Shown here: one piece after another, positions 1 to 7,267 of the stretch
Position numbering within the stretch: the first letter of the stretch is position 1
How the letters are laid out: each line of letters opens with the position of its first letter
From: Pseudomonadota bacterium
GTDB taxonomy: Bacteria > Pseudomonadota > Gammaproteobacteria > Steroidobacterales > Steroidobacteraceae
NCBI GenBank assembly: GCA_018241455.1
Contig: JAFEDW010000030.1
Coordinates: 1-13,683 of the forward strand
Length of the DNA: 13,683 nucleotides
Reading direction: 5' to 3'
Notes under the pieces: generated by a model
What the model saw: the letters and a program-made list of their open reading frames with translations, nothing else
Databases searched by the model: none
What the model was told of the DNA's origin: nothing
Program-made: the position numbers and the translations under genes

Positions 1-202
1 AGTCGTCCTCGCCCATGTTGCCGAGCGCCGCGGAAATGCCGCCCTGCGCCGCGACCGTGTGGCTGCGCGTCGGGAACACCTTGGTGATGCAGGCGGTGCT
101 CAAGCCCGCCTCGGCCAGCCCCAGCGTGGCGCGGAGCCCCGCGCCGCCGGCCCCGATGACGACGACATCGTGCGTGTGGTCGACGAAGCTGTAGCTGCTC
201 AC
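1..202 (-). CDS. sdhA: Succinate dehydrogenase flavoprotein subunit, N-terminal part
   Basis: This is the first 67 codons of the FAD-carrying catalytic subunit of complex II, which oxidises succinate to fumarate on the cytoplasmic face of the membrane. The frame reads from a GTG at 202 and runs off the left edge. A dinucleotide-binding motif VVVIGAGGAGLRA lies at residues 13-25. The flavin-attachment segment TRSHTVAAQGG is at about residues 45-55, and His48 should carry the covalent FAD, by analogy with the E. coli enzyme. The GTG start shares GTGA with the sdhD stop, so the two are translationally coupled. The remainder, including the active-site arginine region, lies outside the window. I am very confident of the identity. 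Confidence 0.96.
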   Translation of the reverse strand, partial: MSSYSFVDHTHDVVVIGAGGAGLRATLGLAEAGLSTACITKVFPTRSHTVAAQGGISAALGNMGEDD

Positions 203-582
203 GTGGCGCTCCGCAGCGCGATGCGCAGCACGGCGTACACGCCGGCGGCCAGCAAGACGGCGTGCGCGGCATTGTTCAGCAACAGCGAGGCGAGTTTCAG
301 CGCCGGGCCGTGCACGTAGTCCTCGATGACCACCTGCACGCCCAGTCGCGAGTGCCAGCACACGGCCAGCAACAGCAGCGTGAGCCACACCGGATTCCAG
401 CCGGCGCCGATCCAGATCGTCACCGCCGCGTAGTCGTTCAGCGGCACGCCGATCAGCGAGACCACGAACCACAGCGTCAACGGCACCAACGCCAGCGCGC
501 TGACGCGTTGCGCCCACCAGTGCGCGACACCGTCGCCGGCGCTGCCCCGGCCCAGCACGACCGCCAGTGGCGAGCGCAGCAT
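199..582 (-). CDS. sdhD: Succinate dehydrogenase membrane anchor subunit D
   Basis: A 127-residue hydrophobic protein that, with SdhC, anchors complex II and forms the quinone and haem b sites. Three membrane spans are visible (about residues 27-48, 55-76 and 98-121). The stretch HSRLGVQVVIEDYV (77-90) matches the E. coli SdhD segment containing the haem-ligand histidine and the Asp-Tyr pair next to the ubiquinone site; here these are His77, Asp88 and Tyr89. The frame stays open far upstream, but the ATG at 582 is chosen because it begins one base inside the sdhC stop (TGATG) and gives the usual family length. Its stop overlaps the sdhA start. It is the third gene of the leftward sdh operon. 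Confidence 0.93.
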   Translation of the reverse strand: MLRSPLAVVLGRGSAGDGVAHWWAQRVSALALVPLTLWFVVSLIGVPLNDYAAVTIWIGAGWNPVWLTLLLLAVCWHSRLGVQVVIEDYVHGPALKLASLLLNNAAHAVLLAAGVYAVLRIALRSAT

Positions 583-980
583 CACGGCCAACCCGCGCGC
601 GGACAGAACAACAGGTAGGCGAGCGCCAGGAAACCGACCAGCGCCACCGCCAGCGCGACACGGCCTGTCAGGCGTGCGGTGCGCTTCTCCAGGCCCAGCA
701 GCGCATCCCAGGCGAGATGCCGCAGCCCATTGACGAAGTGATAGCAGAACGCCGCCAGCCAGAGCAGCAGCAGGATGCGGCCGATCGCGCTGCCCAGCAG
801 CGCCGTCGCGCGCGCGTAGTCGCCTTCGCCGGCCGCCGCGCTGCACAGCCACGCGACCAGCGCGACGAGGCCGAACGCCATCCACACGCCGGTGATCCGG
901 TGCAGGATCGACAGCGCCATCGTGTACATGAAGCGGTAGATGCCGAGGTGCGGAGACAGCGGGCGCGTTTGGGTGGACAC
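582..980 (-). CDS. sdhC: Succinate dehydrogenase cytochrome b556 subunit
   Basis: A 132-residue cytochrome b subunit of complex II with three membrane spans. The N-terminus has the family signature PLSPHLGIYR (7-16), then SILHRITGVW (24-33), whose Ser24 and Arg28 match the quinone-binding Ser27 and Arg31 of E. coli SdhC. CYHFVNGLRHLAWD (79-92) holds the expected haem-ligand histidine (His81). Translation starts at a GTG at 980; there is only a weak purine run (GCAGG) upstream, 21 bases after the stop of the DUF1674 gene. That spacing suggests one transcript. The stop codon overlaps the sdhD start by one base. Confidence 0.94.
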   Translation of the reverse strand: MSTQTRPLSPHLGIYRFMYTMALSILHRITGVWMAFGLVALVAWLCSAAAGEGDYARATALLGSAIGRILLLLWLAAFCYHFVNGLRHLAWDALLGLEKRTARLTGRVALAVALVGFLALAYLLFCPRAGWP

Positions 981-1001
981 GGCTTGGCCTGCGCTCGCCC
1001 G

Positions 1002-1193
1002 TCAGAAGTCGATGCAACGTCCGGCACGCTCCCAATCGCCATAGCGCGTGGGATCGGGACCTTTCGGTCCGCCGGATTCTGGGTGGGTGGTGGACGCATC
1101 CGCAGCGGCTGTGACCGTCGCTGCGTTGGCCGGCGGGCTCGAGCCAAGTGTCGCGCGCGTCGTTTCCGGGCTGGAATCAGGCGCAGGAAGCAT
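1002..1193 (-). CDS. DUF1674 (SDHAF4-like) succinate dehydrogenase assembly protein
   Basis: A 63-residue protein with a disordered Ala/Ser/Thr/Pro-rich N-terminal half and a conserved C-terminus, GGPKGPDPTRYGDWERAGR (about 42-60) followed by CIDF. This is the hallmark of DUF1674, the family of mitochondrial SDHAF4/Sdh8. In eukaryotes that protein binds flavinated SdhA and promotes its assembly with SdhB; the same role here is inference. The position supports it: same strand, 21 bases upstream of sdhC, first in the operon. The motif is present complete up to the stop, as is typical of the family. The ATG at 1193 has no clear ribosome binding site, so the N-terminus is uncertain. No other gene fits this stretch. 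Confidence 0.85.
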   Translation of the reverse strand: MLPAPDSSPETTRATLGSSPPANAATVTAAADASTTHPESGGPKGPDPTRYGDWERAGRCIDF

Positions 1194-1269
1194 GGCTGAC
1201 TAGTTTGCCAGAACCGGGCAGTCCCGACCATCGGAATCGCGCCGCCAGGGCCGTGCCGCCGTCGTGGAC

Positions 1270-1275
1270 TAGAAT
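1270..1275 (+). promoter_or_regulatory. Candidate -10 element for ygfZ
   Basis: The hexamer TAGAAT sits exactly six bases before the ATG at 1282. Transcription would normally begin about seven bases after a -10 element, which would place the start at or next to the A of the ATG and give a leaderless message. No good -35 hexamer is seen at the expected spacing near 1247-1252, so this is a motif-only prediction. Confidence 0.4.
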
Positions 1276-1281
1276 TGAGCC

Positions 1282-2121
1282 ATGGCGGCGCAAGCACCGG
1301 ATAGCAGTGCAAATCCACGGCAGGACTACGCCCTGCTGCAGTTTCGCGGCGCCGACGCGCACAAGTTCCTGCAGGGACAGCTCTCCAACGACGTGACTGC
1401 GCTGCGCGCCGGCGAGTTGATGCTCGCCGGACTGCACAATCCGCAGGGACGCGTGCTGGCGCTGCTGCGCCTCGCGGTGCTGGCGCCCGATCACATCGTC
1501 GCCGTGCTGCCGGCCGAGTTGGCCGAGGTCACGGCGGCGCTGCTGCGACGCTACGTGCTGCGCGCGAAACTGCAGATCGGCGTCGACCTCTCGGCCACCG
1601 CGCTCGTGGCGCTGGCCGCGCAGTTGCCGCCGCTGGCCGCGCTGCTGGAGCCGGGCGCGCACGCGCGCCACATCGCGGCCGGCGTGCCGCAGGTCTACGC
1701 GGCGACCAGTGGCGAATTCGTGGCGCAGATGCTGAACCTCGATTGCATCGGCGCGATCGCGTTCAACAAGGGCTGCTACACCGGCCAGGAGATCATCGCG
1801 CGCGCGCACTACCGCGGCCGCACGAAGCGGCGCCTGCAACGTTTCGTGAGCGCAGGCGCCGCCACGCTCGTGCCAGGCGAGTCACTGCGGTTGGGCGACG
1901 GGCGCAGCGCGCGCGTCGTCGATGCGATCGTGCTCGCCGATGGCCGCAGTGAATTCCTGGCGGTCGCGCCGCTCGATGTGCCGGCTGCCGGCGCGCCCGC
2001 CGCCGACGCCGCGGCGACTAGCGATGCGACCGCGAACAGCGACATGGCGGCGGCCAGCCCCTCGCCGACGCGACCGCTCGCGGCGACGGCGCTGCCGCTG
2101 CCCTACGCACTGCCCGAATGA
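1282..2121 (+). CDS. ygfZ: YgfZ/GcvT-domain folate-binding Fe-S protein
   Basis: YgfZ is a tetrahydrofolate-binding protein related to GcvT that helps build or repair Fe-S clusters in enzymes such as MiaB and succinate dehydrogenase. The diagnostic motif KGCYTGQE is at residues 163-170 and continues into EIIARAHYRGRTKRRLQR. The N-terminus (RGADAHKFLQGQLSNDV, 22-38) and HNPQGRVLALLRL (52-64) are also typical. At 279 residues it is shorter than the E. coli protein (326). Residues about 235-268 form an Ala/Pro/Ser/Asp/Thr-rich low-complexity run before the family-like end LPLPYALPE. No Shine-Dalgarno is visible, and a TAGAAT lies just upstream. It is divergent from the sdh operon, whose Fe-S subunit may be a client. 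It converges on the transporter with a 7-base gap. Confidence 0.9.
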   Translation: MAAQAPDSSANPRQDYALLQFRGADAHKFLQGQLSNDVTALRAGELMLAGLHNPQGRVLALLRLAVLAPDHIVAVLPAELAEVTAALLRRYVLRAKLQIGVDLSATALVALAAQLPPLAALLEPGAHARHIAAGVPQVYAATSGEFVAQMLNLDCIGAIAFNKGCYTGQEIIARAHYRGRTKRRLQRFVSAGAATLVPGESLRLGDGRSARVVDAIVLADGRSEFLAVAPLDVPAAGAPAADAAATSDATANSDMAAASPSPTRPLAATALPLPYALPE

Positions 2122-2128
2122 TTCCGCG

Positions 2129-3496
2129 CTAGCCCGTCGGGCGCACGGCCTGCGCCAGCGCGCGGCCGCACACCATCAGCACGATCCCACCGGCTGCGCC
2201 GATCGCGGCATGCAGCAGCCAGAAATCCATCGGACTCATGCGCTCGTAGCGGCCGCCGATCCAGCCCACCAGCAGCGTCCCCACGAACAGGTTGATGAAC
2301 ACGAAGCCCATCATGGTCGAATTGACGCGCGCCGGGGCCACGCGCGACACCAGCGCCAGCAGCGCCGGCCAGTAGTGCATGAACGCGATACCGAGTCCGA
2401 CGCAATACAGGAACGGCCAGATCGGGTGCAGGAGCCGTCCGCCGGAAGCGTAGATGGCGCCGGAGAGCATCAGGTTGCTGCCCGCGCCGATCCACGAGCC
2501 CATCGCGATCTTGTCGATGTCGCCGGGTCCGCCGCCGCGTCGGGTTTGCCATTGCCATAGCCACAACAGCGGCGCCGCACTGAGCACCGAAGTGAACGAG
2601 TCGATCGACTGGAACCAGGGCACCGGAATGCGCCAGCGGCCGACATCGAGCGACACGTGCGCCTGGATCCACACCGGCAGCACGTTGAAATGCTGCGTGT
2701 AGGCGATCACCGGCAGGATCGAGATCACGATGACGACGACCAGCGCGCGCATGACGCGCCAGTCCGCCGCGGTCAACGGCTGCTGCTGCGCGGCGCCGCG
2801 GGTCACCCGCGCCGGCAAGTGGCGGTAACCGCTGAGATAGACGCCGAGGCCTGCGAGCATGAAGATCGCCGCTGCGCCGAAGCCGACGTGCCAGCCGTAG
2901 AGCTGCGCCAGCAGCCCGCACACGATCGGCCCGAGCACCGCGCCGATGTTGATGCCGGTGCTGAACACAACGAAGCCGCGCGCGCGTCGCACTTCGTCCA
3001 CCGTCGGGTAAAGCGCGCCGACCTGCGCCGAGATGTTGCCTTTCAGCAGGCCCGAACCCAGCACCAGCAGCAGCAGCGCAAGCAGGAAGGATGCATCGAA
3101 GGCCATGGCCACGTGGCCGGCGAACATCGCCAGCGCACCGATGACGACCGCAGTGCGCTGGCCGAGCCAGCGATCGGCAATGATGCCGCCCAGGAGCGGC
3201 GTGAAGTACACGAAGCCCGCGTACAGCCCGAACAGCTGCGAGGCCAGCGCCTGCGGCGAGAGCGGCCCGGACACTGATTCCAGCGCGGCACGGAATGATG
3301 CGAACCCGGCGATGTGTTCGACGTGACCCGGCAGCAGCAGCTGGTTCACCATGTACAGCACGACCAGCGCGGTCATGCCGTAGTAGGAAAACCGCTCCCA
3401 GGTTTCGGTGAACGCGAGGAAGTACAATCCCTTCGGATGGCCGAAGAGGCTGTCGGAAGCCGCGCGCGGCGGCGCGGCGGCCGCATCGTTCAGCAT
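2129..3496 (-). CDS. POT/PTR2-family proton-coupled oligopeptide transporter
   Basis: A 455-residue polytopic inner-membrane protein of the major facilitator superfamily; POT members import di- and tripeptides or related solutes with protons. The family signature ETWERFSYYG (31-40) contains the ExxER proton-coupling motif. Further matches are VYFTPLLGGIIADRWLGQR (96-114), SGLLKGNISAQVGALY (148-163, with the conserved Lys at 152) and PWFQSIDS (293-300). The late helix that normally holds a Gly-Glu followed by SPxG reads VGLGIAFMHYWPALLALVSR (366-385), with no Glu, so this is a divergent member and its substrate cannot be called. The ATG at 3496 is preceded by GGGGGA at a good distance; the frame is open further upstream but without family similarity. 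Confidence 0.87.
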   Translation of the reverse strand: MLNDAAAAPPRAASDSLFGHPKGLYFLAFTETWERFSYYGMTALVVLYMVNQLLLPGHVEHIAGFASFRAALESVSGPLSPQALASQLFGLYAGFVYFTPLLGGIIADRWLGQRTAVVIGALAMFAGHVAMAFDASFLLALLLLVLGSGLLKGNISAQVGALYPTVDEVRRARGFVVFSTGINIGAVLGPIVCGLLAQLYGWHVGFGAAAIFMLAGLGVYLSGYRHLPARVTRGAAQQQPLTAADWRVMRALVVVIVISILPVIAYTQHFNVLPVWIQAHVSLDVGRWRIPVPWFQSIDSFTSVLSAAPLLWLWQWQTRRGGGPGDIDKIAMGSWIGAGSNLMLSGAIYASGGRLLHPIWPFLYCVGLGIAFMHYWPALLALVSRVAPARVNSTMMGFVFINLFVGTLLVGWIGGRYERMSPMDFWLLHAAIGAAGGIVLMVCGRALAQAVRPTG

Positions 3497-3577
3497 GCGT
3501 GATCCCCCATGGGCCCGCACACTACAGACGAACGATGCCGGTGAACAGCGTTTCCCGGTGGCAACAGGCAGGGTTTC

Positions 3578-4477
3578 ATGCAACGGCGATTCGTGACGGC
3601 GGATGTCTTCAGCGAGCGGCGCTTCGGCGGCAATCCGCTGGCGGTGATCTTCGACGCGGCCGGGCTGACGAGCGCGCAGATGCAGGCGATCGCCACCGAA
3701 TTCAACTATTCGGAGACGACCTTCGTGCTGCCGGCCGCCGACGCGGCGCACACCGCGCAGGTGCGGATCTTCACGTCCACCAAGGAGGTGCCCTTCGCCG
3801 GGCACCCGAACGTCGGCACCGCGGTGATGCTGGCGCAGCGGCTCGAAGCCGCAGGCACCGCGCCGCTCGAGCGCCTGGTGTTCGAGGAAGCGGCCGGGCT
3901 CGTGCCGATACGGCTGTTGCGCGAGGCCGGCGTGGTCGTCGCCGCGGAGCTGACCGCGCCGGAACCCTTGTCGATCGGCGCGACGATGTCGTGCGCCGAC
4001 ACCGCCGAATGCCTGTCACTGGCGGCGGATGACATCTGCGACACGCGCCATCCGCCGCAGGTGCTGTCGGTCGGATTGCCGTTCCTCGTGGCCGAGTTGC
4101 GCACACGCGAGGCGCTGCGGCGCTGCGTGCCCGTCGCCGCCGCGCACGCGCGCCTGCTGCCGCCGCGCGACACGGATGCGATCTTCGCCTACGTGCGCGG
4201 CTCGGCCAGCGGCGAACTGCACGCCCGCATGTTCTCGCCGCTCGATGCGACGCCGGAGGATCCGGCCACCGGCAGCGCCAGCGGCGCGACGATCGCGCGG
4301 CTCGCCCTGCTGGACACCGCTGCCGATGGCGAGCGCGCCTGGCGCATCGAACAGGGCGTCGACATGGGACGGCCGAGCCTGATCCTCGGGCGCACCGAGA
4401 AACGCGGCGGCGTGGTCACCGCGGTGCACGTCGCTGGGCACGCGGTGCGCGTCATGCAAGGCACGTTGGAACTGTAG
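3578..4477 (+). CDS. PhzF-family isomerase/epimerase
   Basis: A 299-residue enzyme of the PhzF/diaminopimelate-epimerase fold. PhzF itself isomerises trans-2,3-dihydro-3-hydroxyanthranilate in phenazine synthesis, but most bacterial relatives have unknown substrates and no phenazine genes lie nearby. Characteristic features are FGGNPLAV (16-23), NYSETTFV (43-50, catalytic Glu46), VPFAGHPNVGTAV (71-83, with His76), EDPATGSASG (227-236, with Asp228) and MGRPS (263-267). Catalytic residues are therefore intact and length is normal. The ATG at 3578 follows a GGCAGGG run. It is divergent from the transporter across an 81-base gap and ends 12 bases short of the convergent GGDEF-EAL gene. No pathway is suggested by its neighbours. 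Confidence 0.9.
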   Translation: MQRRFVTADVFSERRFGGNPLAVIFDAAGLTSAQMQAIATEFNYSETTFVLPAADAAHTAQVRIFTSTKEVPFAGHPNVGTAVMLAQRLEAAGTAPLERLVFEEAAGLVPIRLLREAGVVVAAELTAPEPLSIGATMSCADTAECLSLAADDICDTRHPPQVLSVGLPFLVAELRTREALRRCVPVAAAHARLLPPRDTDAIFAYVRGSASGELHARMFSPLDATPEDPATGSASGATIARLALLDTAADGERAWRIEQGVDMGRPSLILGRTEKRGGVVTAVHVAGHAVRVMQGTLEL

Positions 4478-4489
4478 CCGCCGCGCGGC

Positions 4490-7165
4490 TCAGGCGTTGA
4501 CGGCCTTCAGCACGCGCGTCGGCTGCGAGATGCCGTAGCCCTGCGCGTAGTCGATGCCGATGCTGGTCAGCATCTGGATGATCTCGGCGTTCTCGGCGAA
4601 CTCGGCGATGGTCTGCTTGCCGGTCAGGTGCCCGATCTCGTTGATCGAGCGCACCATCTCGCGGTCGATCGGGTCGTGCAGGATCTCGCGCACGAAGCTG
4701 CCGTCGATCTTGAGGAAATCGACCGGGAAGTGCTTGAGGTACCCGAACGACGACAAACCGGTGCCGAAGTCGTCGAGCGCGAACTTGCAGCCCAGTTCCT
4801 TCAGCGCCTGGATGAAGCGGTTGGCCTGCGAGAAGCTCGCCACCGCCGCGGTCTCGGTGATCTCGAAGCAGATCTTGGTGGCCTCGATGCCGCTCTTCTG
4901 GAACTGCTCGATGACGAACGGCAGGAACTTGTCGTCGCCCAGGCTCTGCCCCGACAGGTTGATCGAGCACATCGCCAGCCGTTCGCGTTCATCGGCCTCG
5001 GAGACCAGCCAGCGGAAGGCGTTCTCGATCACCCAGCGATCGATGTTCGGCGTGATGTTGTAGCGCTCGGCCGCGACGATGAAGTTGTCGGGCGAGATGA
5101 TGCGCCCCGCCTCGTCGCGCATGCGCAGCAGCAGTTCGTAGTGCGCGCCGGTCTCGGTCTTCTGCAGCGGCTGGATCGCCATGCGGTACAGCTCGAAGCG
5201 CCCTTCCTCGAGCGCCGCGTTGATGCGCGCCGCCCACTGCATCTCGCGGCGGCGGCGCATCAGCTCGATGTCGTTCTCGGCGAAGCTGTGCACGCGGTTG
5301 CGGCCCTGCTCCTTGGCGGCCTGGCAGGCGCTGTCGGCGGCCGAGATGATCGAGGCGACGTCTTCGTTCTCGGCGGTCACCGGCACGACGCCGATGCTGG
5401 CACCGAGGCGGAACACGCGCTCTTCCCAGGTGAAGCGGAAATTGCGCACCGCCTCGCGCAGCGTCTCGGCCATGCGCATCGCCTCGTCGAGCGAGCAGCT
5501 CTCGAGCAGGATGCCGAATTCATCGCCGCCTAAGCGCGAGAGCGTGTCGCGCCAGCGCACCTTCGATTTCAGCAGCGCGCCGACCTGGCCCAGCAACGCG
5601 TCGCCGGCGCTGTGGCCGCAGCTGTCGTTGACGATCTTGAACTGGTCGATGTCCAGGTAACAGAGCGCGTACGAGGACTCGCGCGCCTTGGCGCTCTTCA
5701 GGGCGCGCTCGAGCCGGTTCTCGAACTCGCGCCGGTTGACCAGGCCCGTGAGCAGGTCGTGGCTGGCGTGGTACGAGAGCCGGCGGTTCAGTTCGCGTGA
5801 TTCACTGACATCGTGGAACACCAGCACGCCGCCGGCGGTGCGTCCGGCGCCGTCGCGGATCGGCGCCGCGGTGCTGTCGACGTACAGTTCATTGCCATCG
5901 CGCCGGATCAGCAGCATCGGGCGCACCGACTTGATCGCGCGCGCCCGGCGGATCGCCACGGTCAGCGGATTTTCCAGCGGCTCGCAGGTCTCCTCGTGGA
6001 AGGCGCGAAAGATTTCCTCGACCGGCTTGCCCATCGCGTCTTCGAGCCGCCAGCCGGTCAGGTCTTCCGCCACCGGATTGATGTAGTCGATCAGCGAGGC
6101 GGCGTTGGTCGTCACGACGCCGTCGCCGATCGACTGCAGCGTGATCTGCGCGCTCTCCTTCTCGCGGAACAGCGCCTCCTCGTACAGCCGGCGCTCGGTG
6201 ATGTCGAGCTCGACGCCGACCAGGCGCAGCAACCGTCCGTGCGGATCGACCGTGGCCTTGGCGCGGCTCGACACCCAGCGCCACTCGCCGCTGCGGTGGT
6301 GCATGCGGTGCACGCTCTCGAACATCGGCGTCTTGCCGGCGACATGGTCGCGGATCGCGTTCTGCACGCGCACCGAATCTTCCGGATGCACCAGCGTGCG
6401 CCAGTCGAAATTGCGGCGCAGCTCGACCGTGTCGTAGCCGAGCATCGTGCGCCAGCGCGGCGAGAAATAGGTCTCGCCCGCCTCGACGTCGAAATCCCAC
6501 AGCCCGTCGTTGGCGGCCAGCTCGCCGAGTTCGCTCCGTCCCTCGAGCCGTTCGAGCGAGATGGCGAGCCGCACGCGCTCGAGGCCCGCCGACAGGCTGC
6601 TGCCCAGCAGCTTCAGCAGCAGCTGCAGGTTCACGTCGAAGTGGTCGCGCGGCAGTCCGAACACCAGCCCCAGCAGTCCCGCCGGCCGGCCGCGGATGCG
6701 GAACGCGACCAGGAGCGATGCGCCCACGGACAGGTCAGCCAGCAGGCCCGCATCCTTTGACTGTTCGCGGCGCGGCGTAGCGGTATCGCGAAACTCGGAC
6801 AGCCGCAGGTGGTCGGTGCGTCCCGACAGGTATGGCAGCCGCTCGAGCGGAATGCCGCGCAACCCTTCGGGATGCACCTGCGCGAAGGAACCGCCGGCGA
6901 CCATGACCGACTCGATGTGCGAACCGGTGGCATCCAGAAACGCGCTGAATGCGCCGTCGGCCGAAGTGGCCTCGCGCAGGATGGTCAGGCACTGGTGGAT
7001 CGTTTCATCCGCCGTCGACCGCTGCAGGTTCTGGAAATCGATCGCGATCTTCGTGCAGGCCATGTCGAGGCCCGGCGCGGGCCGCTCGACACGACCGGTC
7101 CAGAACTGCGGCGCCAGCACATCCGAGGCCGAGTGATCGTTACCGGGTGCAGGCGGCTTGCTCAT
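4490..7165 (-). CDS. GAF-PAS-PAS-GGDEF-EAL cyclic di-GMP signalling protein
   Basis: An 891-residue, apparently cytoplasmic, cyclic di-GMP enzyme. In order: a GAF-like domain (about 50-200), PAS1 (215-325, ending VGVELDITERR), PAS2 (340-455), GGDEF (465-628) and EAL (645-885). The synthase site RLGGDEF (544-550) is intact, with an RxxD product-inhibition site RWRD (537-540) exactly five residues before it. The phosphodiesterase motif is ELL in place of EAL (677-679), but the metal and catalytic residues appear present: Glu677, Asn736, Glu768, Asp798-Asp799, Lys819, Glu855 and Gln875. Both activities are thus possible; which dominates cannot be read from sequence. No membrane segment is seen. 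The ATG at 7165 is preferred over a TTG at 7207 because a promoter-like sequence lies between them. Confidence 0.93.
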   Translation of the reverse strand: MSKPPAPGNDHSASDVLAPQFWTGRVERPAPGLDMACTKIAIDFQNLQRSTADETIHQCLTILREATSADGAFSAFLDATGSHIESVMVAGGSFAQVHPEGLRGIPLERLPYLSGRTDHLRLSEFRDTATPRREQSKDAGLLADLSVGASLLVAFRIRGRPAGLLGLVFGLPRDHFDVNLQLLLKLLGSSLSAGLERVRLAISLERLEGRSELGELAANDGLWDFDVEAGETYFSPRWRTMLGYDTVELRRNFDWRTLVHPEDSVRVQNAIRDHVAGKTPMFESVHRMHHRSGEWRWVSSRAKATVDPHGRLLRLVGVELDITERRLYEEALFREKESAQITLQSIGDGVVTTNAASLIDYINPVAEDLTGWRLEDAMGKPVEEIFRAFHEETCEPLENPLTVAIRRARAIKSVRPMLLIRRDGNELYVDSTAAPIRDGAGRTAGGVLVFHDVSESRELNRRLSYHASHDLLTGLVNRREFENRLERALKSAKARESSYALCYLDIDQFKIVNDSCGHSAGDALLGQVGALLKSKVRWRDTLSRLGGDEFGILLESCSLDEAMRMAETLREAVRNFRFTWEERVFRLGASIGVVPVTAENEDVASIISAADSACQAAKEQGRNRVHSFAENDIELMRRRREMQWAARINAALEEGRFELYRMAIQPLQKTETGAHYELLLRMRDEAGRIISPDNFIVAAERYNITPNIDRWVIENAFRWLVSEADERERLAMCSINLSGQSLGDDKFLPFVIEQFQKSGIEATKICFEITETAAVASFSQANRFIQALKELGCKFALDDFGTGLSSFGYLKHFPVDFLKIDGSFVREILHDPIDREMVRSINEIGHLTGKQTIAEFAENAEIIQMLTSIGIDYAQGYGISQPTRVLKAVNA

Positions 7166-7174
7166 CAACGCTGG

Positions 7175-7202
7175 ATTCTCCCACACTGCCGCAGGAAAAC
7201 AA
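7175..7202 (-). promoter_or_regulatory. Candidate promoter of the GGDEF-EAL gene
   Basis: On the minus strand TTGTTT (7202-7197) is followed after 16 bases by GAGAAT (7180-7175), a fair sigma-70-type pair. The start of transcription would fall near 7168, only a few bases before the ATG at 7165, implying a very short or absent leader. It lies in the gap of about 100 bases between this gene and the 3' end of the DUF374 gene. Confidence 0.4.
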
Positions 7203-7267
7203 CCCAAGTGCGCGCCGGCACTGGCAATCGCCGCGAACCGTGACGAGTGTCTCGAACCGACCGCGAT

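Noticed and set aside
583..1035. In-frame leftward extension of sdhD
   Set aside because: It runs antiparallel in frame-space over sdhC on the same strand; SdhC is strongly supported and the sdhD ATG couples to its stop.
3497..3577. Possible promoter TAGTGT for the transporter in the 81-base divergent gap
   Set aside because: The match to a -10 element is weak and no -35 has suitable spacing; nothing comparable is seen for the PhzF gene.
3497..3805. Long in-frame extension upstream of the POT transporter start
   Set aside because: It is antisense to the start of the PhzF-family gene, rich in Arg/Gly/His without family similarity, and the ATG at 3496 has a good GGGGGA site.
3578..4477. Phenazine biosynthesis cluster
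   Set aside because: Only the PhzF-like gene is present; none of the other phenazine enzymes lies nearby, and PhzF relatives are widespread with unrelated roles.
4476..4490. Small hairpin AGCCG-CCGCG-CGGCT between the PhzF and GGDEF-EAL genes as a terminator
   Set aside because: A five-base stem without a following T tract on either strand; such inverted repeats are expected by chance at this GC content.
5813..6760. Open frame of 315 codons on the plus strand inside the GGDEF-EAL gene
   Set aside because: High-GC shadow frame rich in Arg, His, Gln and Ala, with no recognisable motif, opposite a well-conserved enzyme.
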